Shown here in pieces: positions 21,790 to 31,274 of a stretch of DNA of 64,000 bases. The translations under genes were made by a program, and so were the position numbers. Every line of letters begins with the position of its first letter. Within the stretch, counting starts at the first letter, position 1. The DNA lies in contig NZ_RCWE01000002.1 of assembly GCF_018448925.1 (NCBI RefSeq), positions 1 to 64,000 on the forward strand, in the 5' to 3' direction. The DNA comes from Photorhabdus akhurstii. GTDB taxonomy: Bacteria > Pseudomonadota > Gammaproteobacteria > Enterobacterales > Enterobacteriaceae. The notes under the pieces were generated by a model, which saw nothing but the letters and a program-made list of their open reading frames with translations, had not been told where the DNA came from and searched no databases.

Positions 21790-22256
21790 ATATTTTCCTC
21801 AGATTAAATAATATGATTTTATAATCAATATATTAAATTATTGTGAAAGTCATTTCCTACAATTATGTCAACAATAGTTTAGCCCGGAAAAAGCATAATG
21901 AAGTGTTCTTATGACTTAGGGGGATAATAGTTTTTGTATAATTGGTGGAAATTAAAAATCAGAAACTGTTGACAGGGGTAAATATCTAAATTATTTATAT
22001 TCAACATTTGAAAGTTGTTTTTATCTTCTTGCTTGCTATTTATTTCGGTAATTTTTTATAATGATTTATAATTTAATTTTTACATTTTTATTATTATTTT
22101 ATTGAATTGATTCAATGAAATAGGATTTTCTTGCTATAATTCTGTAATTTCTCGCTTATCTCGGCTAATGCAGACTATTTACCGACGCTCAATAAGCTAT
22201 AAACGAGCGCTGACTACACAATTGTTGTGAGTCAGCCAATAGCGAGAGGATTATTT
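21790..22256. other. Leader of tail fibre copy B and hexR downstream region
   Basis: The part next to copy B repeats the copy A leader. The middle is very A/T-rich with no gene. Near hexR, GCTGACT (22209-22215) and AGTCAGC (22230-22236) form a hairpin with CACAA/TTGTG pairing inside, a likely hexR terminator. Confidence 0.6.
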
Positions 22257-23117
22257 TCAGGTCGGGGGAAAGTCAATTTTATCAAAGCGTGAATTTCGTA
22301 GCGCCTTTTTGACTCTTTTCAAATTATCTCTGAATTTTGAACCACGGCGCAGGGTAAAACCCGTAGCTAAAACATCAATAACGGTTAATTGAGCGATTCT
22401 TGAGACCATTGGCATATAAATATCTGTATCTTCCGGGACGTCCAGAAGAATGGCGAGCGTTGCTTCGTGGGCGAGGGGAGAATCTTGGGAGGTAATTGCG
22501 ATAACTGTCGCATCATTTTCTCGCGCAAGTTGTGCTGCTTCCACCAGGCTTTTAGTTCTGCCGGTATGGGAAATGAGTACGACGACATCACCTTCGGCAC
22601 TGTTAATACAGCTCATTCGTTGCATCACAATGTCATCAAAATAGATAACGGGAATGTTGAACCGGAAAAATTTATTCATTGCATCATGGGCGACGGCCGC
22701 AGAAGCCCCTAGGCCAAAAAATGAGATTTTTCGGGCTTGAGTCAGTAAATCGACAGCTCGGTTAATGGCTGTGATATCCAAATTGTTTTTGACGGTATCC
22801 AGAGTTGCCATTACCGATTCAAATATTTTATTGGTGTAGGCACTAACTGTATCGCTCTCTTCAACATTGCGATTTACGTAAGGCGTGCCATTGGCAAGAC
22901 TTTGGGCTAGATGGAGTTTGAAATCGGGAAAACCTTTGGTATCCAGACGGCGGCAAAAACGGTTTACTGTGGGTTCACTGACTTCCGCCATTTTTGCCAG
23001 CGTTGCGATACTGGCATGAATTGCAGTTTGTGGTGAAGCCAGGATTATCTGCGCCACTTTTTTTTCTGATTTACTCAAGAATTCGATACTATTTTGGACT
23101 CGTTCCAGTGTATTCAT
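22257..23117 (-). CDS. hexR: HexR, RpiR-family regulator of central carbon genes
   Basis: The 286-residue regulator has an N-terminal RpiR helix-turn-helix (IATLAKMAEVSEPTVNRFCR, ~residues 37-57) and a C-terminal SIS domain that senses 2-keto-3-deoxy-6-phosphogluconate (FGLGASAAVAHDAMNKF near 134; VVLISHTGRTKSLVEAAQLA near 180). It is divergent from zwf, with a clear HexR site between. Length is like E. coli HexR. Confidence 0.95.
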   Translation of the reverse strand: MNTLERVQNSIEFLSKSEKKVAQIILASPQTAIHASIATLAKMAEVSEPTVNRFCRRLDTKGFPDFKLHLAQSLANGTPYVNRNVEESDTVSAYTNKIFESVMATLDTVKNNLDITAINRAVDLLTQARKISFFGLGASAAVAHDAMNKFFRFNIPVIYFDDIVMQRMSCINSAEGDVVVLISHTGRTKSLVEAAQLARENDATVIAITSQDSPLAHEATLAILLDVPEDTDIYMPMVSRIAQLTVIDVLATGFTLRRGSKFRDNLKRVKKALRNSRFDKIDFPPT

Positions 23118-23460
23118 AAAACGCAGTTACCTGTGGTTTTGACGATTTCATTCAGATGAGAAATCTATATAAATTTTTATGAAAATATACTATTAGCAAA
23201 TTGAAGCTGGCAGTAGGAAGTCACAATAATTTAATGTTTTTCATAAAAGTATGACAAGTGTCTAACTTTCACATTGGTAATTATCTTTCATAAACGTTGT
23301 AAAGTTACATAAAACTATCACATTTTTATCATGGGTAAAACATATTGTTAACATCTGGTTGTGGTTATTCGTTATCGCTGTTTACGCGCCATAGTCAAAA
23401 GAGTACATTATTGGTTAATGCTGTAACAAAATTACAATATCCCGCAATGAGGAGATACAT
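23118..23460. other. hexR-zwf intergenic regulatory region
   Basis: This divergent 343-base region carries the HexR site at 23422-23436 and A/T-rich promoter sequence for both genes. A shorter TGTAAAGTTACA inverted repeat (23298-23309) may be a second, weaker site. No gene is visible. Confidence 0.6.
23422..23436. promoter_or_regulatory. HexR operator upstream of zwf
   Basis: TGTAACAAAATTACA fits the palindromic HexR consensus of TGTAA and TTACA arms separated by five A/T-rich bases. It lies 24 bases before the zwf start, where HexR would block transcription. Confidence 0.8.
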
Positions 23461-24936
23461 ATGGCGGTTACTTCTACAGCTCAGGCTTGTGATTTAGTCA
23501 TTTTTGGCGCTAAAGGGGATTTGGCTCGCCGGAAATTATTGCCTTCCCTTTACCAGCTTGAGAAAGCGGGTTATATCCACCCAAAAACCCGAATTATCGG
23601 TGTTGGCCGGGCTGATTGGGATAAAAAGGCGTATACCAAGGTTGTTGAAGAAGCTTTAAATACGTTCTTGCCGGAAAAATTAGATCCAGAGTTATGGAAG
23701 ACATTGAGTGAACGTTTGGCGTTCTGCAATCTGGATGTTAATCAAAAGGAAGATTTTGCCAAATTGAAAGCGATTCTTAATCAAGGGCACCAGCCAGCAA
23801 TTCACTATTTTGCCATGCCGCCAAGCACTTTTGGTTCGGTTTGTCACGGATTGGGCCTTGCCGGGTTAAATAAAGAGCCAAACCGGGTTGTGATGGAAAA
23901 ACCTTTAGGGACTGATCTTGAATCATCTAAAGCCATTAATGATGAAGTAGCAAAATATTTCAATGAGCGTCAGGTTTATCGTATCGATCATTATCTGGGT
24001 AAAGAAACCGTATTGAATCTATTAGCACTGCGGTTTGCCAATTCCCTATTTGTGAATAACTGGGATCACCGGACAATTGATCATGTACAAATTACGGTAG
24101 CTGAAGAGGTCGGTATTGAAGGCCGTTGGGGTTATTTTGACCAAGCTGGGCAAATGCGCGATATGATTCAGAATCACCTGTTGCAAATATTGACCATGAT
24201 TGCTATGTCTCCTCCGGCAGATCTGACGACAGACCGTATTCGTGATGAAAAAGTAAAAGTATTGCGTTCTCTGCGTCGTATTGATCACACGAATGTGCGG
24301 GAGAAAACAGTACGTGGTCAATACACTGCCGGTTTTGTTCAAGGGCACAAGGTACCGGGGTATCTGGAGGAAGAGGGAGCGAACAAGTCCAGTCGGACGG
24401 AAACTTTTGTTTCTATCCGTGTCGATATTGATGACTGGCGTTGGGCCGGGGTGCCTTTCTATCTGAGAACGGGTAAACGTCTGCCAACGAAATGTTCTGA
24501 GGTGGTGGTTTACTTCAAAAAGCCCGCATTGAATTTGTTCTCTGAATCTTATCAGCAACTACCACAGAACAAACTGACGATTCGTCTGCAACCGGATGAA
24601 GGTATTGATATCGAAGTTCTGAACAAAGCCCCGGGGCTGGAGCACAAGCATCGTTTACAAACTACTAAGCTGGATCTGAGTTTCTCTGAAACGTTTAACC
24701 ATATTCCATTGGCAGATGCTTATGAGAGATTGTTGCTGGAAGCTATGCGGGGTATTCAGGCGCTATTCGTTCGTCGTGATGAGGTGGAAGAAGCTTGGAA
24801 ATGGGTTGATTCTATTATGAATGCATGGGCGGCGGATAATGATGCGCCTAAGCCTTATCAGGCGGGAACATGGGGGCCGGTTGCTTCTGTTGCTATGATC
24901 ACCCGCGATGGTCGTTCGTGGAATGAGTTTGAGTAA
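23461..24936 (+). CDS. zwf: Glucose-6-phosphate 1-dehydrogenase
   Basis: The 491-residue enzyme oxidises glucose 6-phosphate with NADP, feeding the pentose phosphate and Entner-Doudoroff routes. The nucleotide loop is VIFGAKGDLARRKLLPSLY (residue ~13), the active-site motif is VYRIDHYLGKET (~175), and VPFYLRTGKRLP (~325) completes the pattern. ATG follows GAGGAGA. A terminator lies at 24961-24983. Confidence 0.96.
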   Translation: MAVTSTAQACDLVIFGAKGDLARRKLLPSLYQLEKAGYIHPKTRIIGVGRADWDKKAYTKVVEEALNTFLPEKLDPELWKTLSERLAFCNLDVNQKEDFAKLKAILNQGHQPAIHYFAMPPSTFGSVCHGLGLAGLNKEPNRVVMEKPLGTDLESSKAINDEVAKYFNERQVYRIDHYLGKETVLNLLALRFANSLFVNNWDHRTIDHVQITVAEEVGIEGRWGYFDQAGQMRDMIQNHLLQILTMIAMSPPADLTTDRIRDEKVKVLRSLRRIDHTNVREKTVRGQYTAGFVQGHKVPGYLEEEGANKSSRTETFVSIRVDIDDWRWAGVPFYLRTGKRLPTKCSEVVVYFKKPALNLFSESYQQLPQNKLTIRLQPDEGIDIEVLNKAPGLEHKHRLQTTKLDLSFSETFNHIPLADAYERLLLEAMRGIQALFVRRDEVEEAWKWVDSIMNAWAADNDAPKPYQAGTWGPVASVAMITRDGRSWNEFE

Positions 24937-24960
24937 TTGACAAACCTTTCTGTTGAAGCT

Positions 24961-24983
24961 CAAGCCGCGCTGTAAGCGGCTTG
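24961..24983 (+). terminator. Terminator after zwf
   Basis: CAAGCCGC (24961-24968) pairs with GCGGCTTG (24976-24983); GGTTGTTAT follows. Confidence 0.75.
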
Positions 24984-25432
24984 GGTTGTTATCAACAAGG
25001 TATCAGCTTATGTTGATATCAATTCTGTTTTTTGATTCAACTCTGTTTATCAGATAAAAAGTAAGTAAAATTGAGTGGTTGCTTTCTATTATTTCGTATG
25101 GTAGAAGTAATAGGAACACTAACATTATTTATGAGGATTCTTCGTATATCGCGCGGAATATCGGTGCGATGAAAGAATGAGATATCATGAACAGCGCCAA
25201 AAGCGTCAAGTTTCAAAGTTCCACCCACGTGCTTTTCCTTTCTGCCATTTTATCCAGTGAGCATTACTGGTGTGGTGCATTATAGCGTCTGACTCCTGTT
25301 AACCGGTTCTTAACCGGTATTTCTATTTCGTCAAAACGTCAGGTTATTATTTCTCATCTCATGCATAGATGGGTTAGATCATTTATTAGCTTGCGTCTTG
25401 ACGTGCGTATTTACGTGGTCAGGAGAAAGAAA
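24984..25432. other. Intergenic region and long leader upstream of mdtJ
   Basis: Beyond the zwf terminator there are about 450 bases without a supported gene. The mdtJ frame stays open back to an ATG at 25361, but that start lacks a ribosome site. E. coli mdtJI is preceded by a spermidine-sensing leader ORF, mdtU; I could not identify an equivalent separate frame here. Confidence 0.4.
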
Positions 25433-25849
25433 ATGATTTATTGGTTATTCCTTGCAATGGCAATTGTTACCGAAGTTATCGGTACCTTATCGATGAAACA
25501 TGCCAGCGTTTCCGGTGGTGTAGTTGGCATGGCTGTTATGTACATCATGATCGCCACATCCTATATTTTGCTGGCAATGGCGGTGAAAAAAGTTGCATTA
25601 GGCGTTGCGTACGCTTTGTGGGAAGGGGTTGGCATTTTATTTATTACTGTTTTTAGTGTCATGTGGTTTGATGAATCACTGTCATTGATGAAAGTAGGTG
25701 GTTTGGCTCTGCTGATAACAGGAATTATGTTGATTAAATCCGGCACTAGAAAAGCGGCAGTTAAAAAATCGGCAGAGGTAGTGAAACAGATGGCAAATAA
25801 GGCTGTCAGTGTCGCAACAACTAAAAACAGTAAAATAAAGGAGGCATAA
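25433..25849 (+). CDS. mdtJ: Spermidine exporter subunit MdtJ (SMR family)
   Basis: The 138-residue inner-membrane protein has four transmembrane helices of the small multidrug resistance family (residues ~3-22, 33-52, 59-79, 86-103). Family signatures are [12 protein letters not shown] near 15 and [14 protein letters not shown] near 57. With MdtI it exports spermidine. ATG at 25433 follows AGGAGA and matches E. coli MdtJ. The cytoplasmic tail ([14 protein letters not shown] and onward) is about 17 residues longer than in E. coli and lysine-rich. mdtI starts one base after its stop. Confidence 0.92.
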   Translation: MIYWLFLAMAIVTEVIGTLSMKHASVSGGVVGMAVMYIMIATSYILLAMAVKKVALGVAYALWEGVGILFITVFSVMWFDESLSLMKVGGLALLITGIMLIKSGTRKAAVKKSAEVVKQMANKAVSVATTKNSKIKEA

Positions 25850-25850
25850 C

Positions 25851-26183
25851 ATGTTGCAACAATTTGAATGGTGGCATGCGGCGTTCTTATTCCTTGCCGT
25901 AGCGTTGGATATTTTAGCGAATATTTTACTGAAACTTTCTAATGGTTTTAGACGTCCTTGGATGGGGATTCTCTCGATTATTGTTGTCCTTGGGGCGTTC
26001 AGTGCGCTTGCTCAGGCAGTGAAGGGAATTGAGCTTTCCATTGCTTATGCCTTATGGGGCGCTTTCGGTATCATTGCGACAGTTGCTGCTGGCTGGATTA
26101 TGTTTAATCAGCGTTTGAATTGTAAAGGTTGGGGTGGAATTGCCTTGTTGCTGTTGGGCATGGTGATGATCAAGATGGCTTAA
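25851..26183 (+). CDS. mdtI: Spermidine exporter subunit MdtI (SMR family)
   Basis: The 110-residue partner of MdtJ has four hydrophobic helices and the SMR signature [17 protein letters not shown] near residue 64. The conserved membrane glutamate is replaced in this branch by Asp in the first helix ([20 protein letters not shown]). Its ribosome site AAGGAGG lies inside the end of mdtJ, which couples the pair into a heterodimer. Confidence 0.92.
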   Translation: MLQQFEWWHAAFLFLAVALDILANILLKLSNGFRRPWMGILSIIVVLGAFSALAQAVKGIELSIAYALWGAFGIIATVAAGWIMFNQRLNCKGWGGIALLLLGMVMIKMA

Positions 26184-26423
26184 GTCGTGGAGTAACCCAA
26201 TCTGGGGGGAGTATGATTCACAGAGATTGTTTTAATTTTGTCGCTCCTGATGCGCTTATAACTATTTTTTTCTCTGTTCAGGTATTTTGATTAAATACTG
26301 TATAACTCCTCCCGCTTTGGTTTTTAAATAACGAATTTTATTGTTTATTTCTTATATTATCTGCTGGCATGCAACTAGCAACTATTTTGCATAATAACCA
26401 GCAGATATGAATAAAAGTGACTT

Positions 26424-26660
26424 TTAACAGCTAAAACAGACGTCTGGTTTATGGCCATCTTTCACACAACAACCAGGACAACAAGACTGAACAATATAGC
26501 GGCCATTCCCCATTTCCTTCATGTCAAAGTCTTTATAACGATAAAAAACATGTTGACCCATTGCGGTGGAACAAGATGGGCAACTTTTATAGATCTTGCC
26601 TTCTACTTCCGCAACAACGGAATCATGAAGGGGCTCATGACAACCTGAACAAACATCCAT
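26424..26660 (-). CDS. Unrecognised small Cys-rich protein
   Basis: The 78-residue protein carries ten cysteines, arranged CSGC (residues 4-7), CPSC (27-30), CCPGCC (60-65) and CFSC (75-78). Paired CxxC knuckles suggest one or two zinc ribbons. ATG at 26660 is preferred because GGAG lies six bases upstream; an ATG at 26672 would put that site inside the gene. Cytoplasmic, no signal peptide. It stands alone after mdtJI. I do not recognise a family or function. Confidence 0.6.
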   Translation of the reverse strand: MDVCSGCHEPLHDSVVAEVEGKIYKSCPSCSTAMGQHVFYRYKDFDMKEMGNGRYIVQSCCPGCCVKDGHKPDVCFSC

Positions 26661-27026
26661 AGAATGCTCCATACCAAGTGATAAAAGTTATTGAAGATTA
26701 GGCCATGTTTATATTCACTCAACAGTGGCCCGACATTGATGTGCTTATTAGAAAGTATGGACGACGTATAAGTATAATTCAACATTGAAAAGGTAAATAA
26801 TAGAAAATCCATTTGGTGAGTTAACTCTACCAGATGAAATTAACGCTATTTGTGATAAGCAATATTGGAAACTATTTTATTTACATTGATCATCAGAGTA
26901 TTATCATCGGCTCAAACATAACATATATTTCTAAAATGAATTATTAAGGGCCATTGCTGAAATAGAATAGGTATTTTGGCCCATAAGATGGGTTTATAAT
27001 AAGTTTATGTACAGATTTTAAAGTTC
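26661..27026. other. Intergenic region
   Basis: These 366 A/T-rich bases lie between the Cys-rich gene and the broken hipA. I see no gene, repeat or clear hairpin. Confidence 0.5.
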
Positions 27027-28210
27027 TCAAAAAATTATGGAGAATGGATTTAAAAATTGTCTATGCCAGAACAATTTTTTATCTATTTCACTTAACTCAG
27101 CTTCTTCACAGATATTATTCCAATTATCTTGGATGATTAATATTTGTCTATTAAAGATTTCTTTTGCTTTTTTCTCTGAGATATTAAAGTTATGTGCAGT
27201 TTCTAAACAGGTTTGTAATTGGCTGAGATTTTTATTTCCGACTATTAACATTGCTTGAGATGCTTCATTACCCGATCTACCTTGAGGGCATATATCATAA
27301 GCCGGAGTTAAACTTAAATTTTTTCCATCCCAAAATGCAGCATGATTTCGAGCGTGATCATCTGTATTACCGCACAGTATATTAAAAACTAATCGTGAAA
27401 ATAATTCTTCTAATGTTTTCTGAGGATTAGTGAAACGATATCGTATAATCTCGGCAAAATTTTCATAACTAGCATATCTGGCCATCATATCATCCAAACT
27501 AAATAGAGTTAGAGCAGAGACCATTGATTTTCGTAACCAACTATTTTGGGTATATTCTCGATCAAATCTCTCAATTAATAGTACATTTTTATTTGCAGAT
27601 GTTGCTAATTTTACTGGTGCAACATCAATACCAACTAGCTTCGCAAGTCTCATAGCAATAAACTCTGCTTTAACCACACTGTAAAGATCACTACTTGAAG
27701 AAAATTTAGCGACATATTTTTTTCCTTTATCTTCAATTAGTGCCTTGGGCCGTGCTCCGCCAATTGAACTAATTCTTCTAAGCTGACATTCTTTATAGAT
27801 CGTGGTGTATATTCCGATGGAGATAGCTGAAAATCTAAAGCACCTATACGGTCAGATCCTGATTCAAGAAGGTAAGTTATTTCATTTAATATAGTAGTTT
27901 CTGTATCTGCTCCTTTTAATCCTAATTTTTTGTTGATTATAACTCTGCGACCCCACGCATCAGGTGAAGCGTCGCGGATACAGCCAGGTATTGTCAGATC
28001 ACTCTGTGGGGATATGATACCAGATTTTAATGGTAATTCTGGTTCATAAATCGAGATAGATGGTGGCTGGCTATTGAATCTTTCAAGGTAACTTTTACCA
28101 TAGTTAAATAGAATACGGCCGTTAAATTCTTCCAGGCGGCCAGCCACCACTGGTTCAGTTTGTTCTGGTAACCATATCCAGACATAAGCTTCTTTGTTGT
28201 TAGAAATCAT
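27027..28210 (-). pseudogene. hipA: HipA-family kinase toxin, broken by internal deletion and frameshift
   Basis: Two frames together make most of a HipA serine/threonine kinase. The N-terminal part (27737-28210, 157 residues) covers the HipA N-terminal subdomain and ends SLEELVQLAEHGPRH. The C-terminal part reads in another frame from about 27755 (GGARPKALIEDKGKKYVAKF), then KAEFIAMRLAKLVGIDVAPV, the catalytic NTDDHARNHAAFW and TPAYDICPQG. The spacer normally between LAE and GGARPKAL is missing, so a deletion of several tens of bases that is not a multiple of three broke the frame. Catalytic residues survive in the second part, but no start signal for it is evident. Probably inactive unless frameshifting occurs. 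It overlaps hipB by 11 bases. Confidence 0.8.
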
Positions 28211-28532
28211 CGTATACCTCTCTTTTTTCTTCCTGAATACGCCGTGGTAATAAAACTAATTTACCTCTTGTTTGTTCTATACGTGTTGAGATAGGAAATT
28301 TATCATTGTCAAACAAGTTGATACCTACAAGGTTGGCCAGCTCAAATGCTAATCCTATGGAGCAACCCATATCCCCATTTTCAATTTTTTGTAGCGTGGT
28401 TCTGGATATACCAGCACGTTCTGCCAAATTCTTTTCTGACCAATGGCGTTGTTTTCTACCTAACTTGATTTGTTCTCCGAGTAACATAACTGCCTCTTGG
28501 GAGAATTTTGAATAGGCTCTATGTTTTAACAT
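28200..28532 (-). CDS. hipB: HipB-type antitoxin/repressor
   Basis: The 110-residue protein has an XRE helix-turn-helix (GEQIKLGRKQRHWSEKNLA then GISRTTLQKIENGD, residues ~19-55) as in HipB antitoxins. The ATG follows AGGAGGAAGT, an excellent ribosome site. It is first in the operon with hipA, and the 11-base overlap shows original coupling. It should bind the 18-base operators upstream (28545-28649). With hipA broken, hipB may persist as an orphan repressor. Confidence 0.85.
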   Translation of the reverse strand: MLKHRAYSKFSQEAVMLLGEQIKLGRKQRHWSEKNLAERAGISRTTLQKIENGDMGCSIGLAFELANLVGINLFDNDKFPISTRIEQTRGKLVLLPRRIQEEKREVYDDF

Positions 28533-28544
28533 ACTTCCTCCTGT

Positions 28545-28649
28545 TGACCATTATAGTGGTCATTGATGGCCTTAATGAACACTATAATGGTCATCATCAT
28601 GGTTTGTCAAAATGAGAATGTCAATATTAGATGAGCATTATAATGGTCA
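28545..28649. promoter_or_regulatory. Three 18-base operators upstream of hipB
   Basis: TGACCATTATAGTGGTCA (28545-28562), TGAACACTATAATGGTCA (28576-28593) and TGAGCATTATAATGGTCA (28632-28649) share a TGA-N12-TCA palindromic frame with a TATAAT-like core. Their number and spacing fit cooperative HipB binding. The rest of the interval to 28895 is A/T-rich without a gene. Confidence 0.75.
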
Positions 28650-28895
28650 CATCTTATAGTTCAAGGCATAAGAGGAAGGTTAGAGTTGTTGAGTTTATAA
28701 CATTCCATTTAGAACAATGAATAATATAGTTAATGAAAATGTCGATTAATATTTTATTTTAAAATGTTATTGTAACTAAATTAATGGAGAAAGTTATATC
28801 TTATTTACATTAGTAACATCTATTGGGATATTCTGAATAACCTCCATATAATTAAAATATAAATGGAGGCGATAGAGAATATCCCAAAATTAATA

Positions 28896-29240
28896 TTAAA
28901 TACCTGCGATAATTTTTATTTCGACTTTATATTTGGGGTTCATTAGTTTAGCTTCAACGGTGCAGCGTACTGGCGCATTTCCTGCTACAACCCATGCATC
29001 CCAGGCAGCATTCATGCCAGCAAACTCTTTTCCATCAGCTAGAAAAATAGTGGCGTCGATAATTTTGCTTTTATCAGAACCGAGACGCTGTAACATGATA
29101 TCAATAGCGGCTAACGTATTTGCTGTTTGCTCAGTAATATCACCATCCAGATTTTCCGGTACGGCGGTGTAGTAAATAGTTTTATTGTAAACTACTGCTT
29201 CAGACCAGCGATCCTGTGGATCAATGCGTTCAATTGTCAT
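28896..29240 (-). CDS. yoaB: RidA-family protein YoaB
   Basis: The 114-residue protein belongs to the RidA/YjgF family; the founding member hydrolyses reactive enamine/imine intermediates. The conserved arginine that binds the carboxylate is in APVRCTVEAKL (~residue 92). The order yoaB-divergent-yoaA is as in E. coli. ATG follows AAGGAG. Confidence 0.9.
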   Translation of the reverse strand: MTIERIDPQDRWSEAVVYNKTIYYTAVPENLDGDITEQTANTLAAIDIMLQRLGSDKSKIIDATIFLADGKEFAGMNAAWDAWVVAGNAPVRCTVEAKLMNPKYKVEIKIIAGI

Positions 29241-29340
29241 GGATACTCCTTTCTGTGAATGACTATCTGCCTGATTTTGGGTGGTGATCAGAACATACTA
29301 TTGGCATAATCTCCATCCATTCTATTGAAAGAGACGATTT

Positions 29341-31272
29341 GTGTCAGACGATTTTGCGAAAAATGGCGCCCTTGCTAAAGCAATAACAGGCTTTAAACCT
29401 CGTGATGCTCAAAGAGAAATGGCAGTGGCTATTGAGTGTGCGATTAAAAACCATCAACAATTGGTCGTAGAAGCAGGTACGGGAACTGGTAAGACATTTG
29501 CCTATTTAGCACCCGCGTTGCGTTCTGGGCAGAAAGTTATCATTTCCACAGGTTCTAAGGCATTACAGGATCAGCTCTATAATCGTGATTTACCGACCGT
29601 CGCTGAAGCGATTAATTTCACCGGTAAATTGGCGTTGTTGAAAGGCCGTGCAAATTATCTGTGCTTGGAACGGTTGGAACAGCACTCTTTTGGGGGCGGG
29701 CAATTGGAAGCAGAAATTCTGGCAGATATTGTTCGGCTAAGAGGCTGGTCTTCACAAACTGAAGAGGGTGATATCAGTACTTGTCACCAAGTGGCGGAAG
29801 ATAGCCAGGTTTGGCCGTTGGTCACCAGTACGAACGATAACTGCCTGGGTAGTGATTGTCCGCGTTATCAGGAATGCTTTGTTCTCAAAGCTCGTCGCCG
29901 GGCAATGGAGGCGGATGTTATTGTTGTTAACCATCATCTGTTTATGGCGGATATGGTCGTGAAAGAAACGGGATTTGGCGAGTTGATCCCGCAAGCAGAA
30001 GTCAAAATATTTGATGAGGCACATCAAATCCCTGATATCGCCAGTCAATATTTTGGTCAGCAATTAAGTAGTCGCCAACTGATGGATCTCTCCAGAGACA
30101 TCATTATGGCGTATCGCACGGAAGTTCGGGATCAAGTTCAATTACAAAAGAGCGCAGATCGTCTGAGTCAAAGCACTCAAGATTTCCGGCTGTCGTTAGG
30201 AGAGAACGGTTATCGGGGTAATTTGCGGGAACTATTGCAAAATCCGCAAGTCCAGCGAGCATTAGTATTGCTTGATGATGCGCTTGAGCTTTGTTATGAC
30301 GTGATGAAATTATCTTTAGGGCGTTCAGTTATGTTGGATGCGGCATTTGAGAGGGCAACAATTTATCGTAACCGCCTTAAGCGCTTGAAAGAGGTGACTA
30401 TCCCCGGTTATAGCTATTGGTTTGAAAGTTATGGTCGCCATTTTCTTTTAGCACTCACACCGCTGTCTGTTGCCGACAAATTTAGTGAAATAATTAATGA
30501 GCAATCAGGTTGTTGGGTGTTCACCTCAGCTACACTCTCTGTTAATGAGCAACTTTCCTACTTTACTGAACGGCTAGGTTTAAAAGAGGCGAAAACGTTA
30601 TTACTGCCAAGTCCATTTGATTATCAAAGTCAGACACTACTTTGCGTTCCCCGTCATCTACCATCGCCAAATCAGCCTGGTAGCGCAAAATGGTTGGCAG
30701 AGATGCTCAAACCACTCATTGAAACCAATAAAGGTCGATGTTTCTTTTTATGTACTTCACACCAGATGATGCGCAGTCTGGCTGAAGAGTTCCGTGCCAA
30801 CATGACATTGCCGGTTTTAGTTCAGGGTGAAACCAGCAAAGGTCAGCTACTTTCGCAATTTATTGCCGCCGGCAACGCTTTATTGGTGGCAACCAGCAGT
30901 TTTTGGGAAGGTGTCGATGTGCGCGGCGAGGCGCTTTCCTGTGTCATTATCGATAAATTGCCCTTTACGGCGCCGGATGATCCCTTGCTAAAAGCCCGTA
31001 TTGAAGATTGCCAACTGAGAGGCGGTGATGCATTTAATGAAGTTCAGTTGCCGGACGCGGTTATTAGCTTAAAACAAGGTGTCGGGCGGCTTATTCGTGA
31101 TATTGATGATTATGGCGTTGTTGTCATTTGTGATAATCGTTTAGTGATGCGTCCATATGGTGAAGTGTTTTTGAATAGTTTGCCACCTTCACCACGAACC
31201 CGAGATTTAACGAAAGCGGTCGCTTTCCTGCAAACTCGGCAATCTCCTAATATTTCTGGTTTCGCACGGTAA
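29341..31272 (+). CDS. yoaA: DinG-family Fe-S helicase YoaA
   Basis: The 643-residue XPD/DinG-type helicase is implicated in DNA repair in E. coli, where it works with the HolC (chi) subunit. It starts at GTG. Walker A is VEAGTGTGKTFAYLAPAL (~residue 42). An Fe-S cysteine set spans YLCLERLEQ (~110) to CLGSDCPRYQECFVLK (~170). Walker B is KIFDEAHQIPD (~222), and motif VI is LKQGVGRLIRD (~580). Complete; a truncated toxin frame starts 3 bases after its stop. Confidence 0.94.
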   Translation: MSDDFAKNGALAKAITGFKPRDAQREMAVAIECAIKNHQQLVVEAGTGTGKTFAYLAPALRSGQKVIISTGSKALQDQLYNRDLPTVAEAINFTGKLALLKGRANYLCLERLEQHSFGGGQLEAEILADIVRLRGWSSQTEEGDISTCHQVAEDSQVWPLVTSTNDNCLGSDCPRYQECFVLKARRRAMEADVIVVNHHLFMADMVVKETGFGELIPQAEVKIFDEAHQIPDIASQYFGQQLSSRQLMDLSRDIIMAYRTEVRDQVQLQKSADRLSQSTQDFRLSLGENGYRGNLRELLQNPQVQRALVLLDDALELCYDVMKLSLGRSVMLDAAFERATIYRNRLKRLKEVTIPGYSYWFESYGRHFLLALTPLSVADKFSEIINEQSGCWVFTSATLSVNEQLSYFTERLGLKEAKTLLLPSPFDYQSQTLLCVPRHLPSPNQPGSAKWLAEMLKPLIETNKGRCFFLCTSHQMMRSLAEEFRANMTLPVLVQGETSKGQLLSQFIAAGNALLVATSSFWEGVDVRGEALSCVIIDKLPFTAPDDPLLKARIEDCQLRGGDAFNEVQLPDAVISLKQGVGRLIRDIDDYGVVVICDNRLVMRPYGEVFLNSLPPSPRTRDLTKAVAFLQTRQSPNISGFAR

Positions 31273-31274
31273 TT

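Noticed and set aside
25037-25228. 63-codon minus frame upstream of mdtJ
   Set aside because: No recognisable family or convincing ribosome site, so not called.
25361-25432. N-terminal extension of mdtJ
   Set aside because: The ATG at 25433 has AGGAGA upstream and matches the known MdtJ start; the ATG at 25361 has neither.
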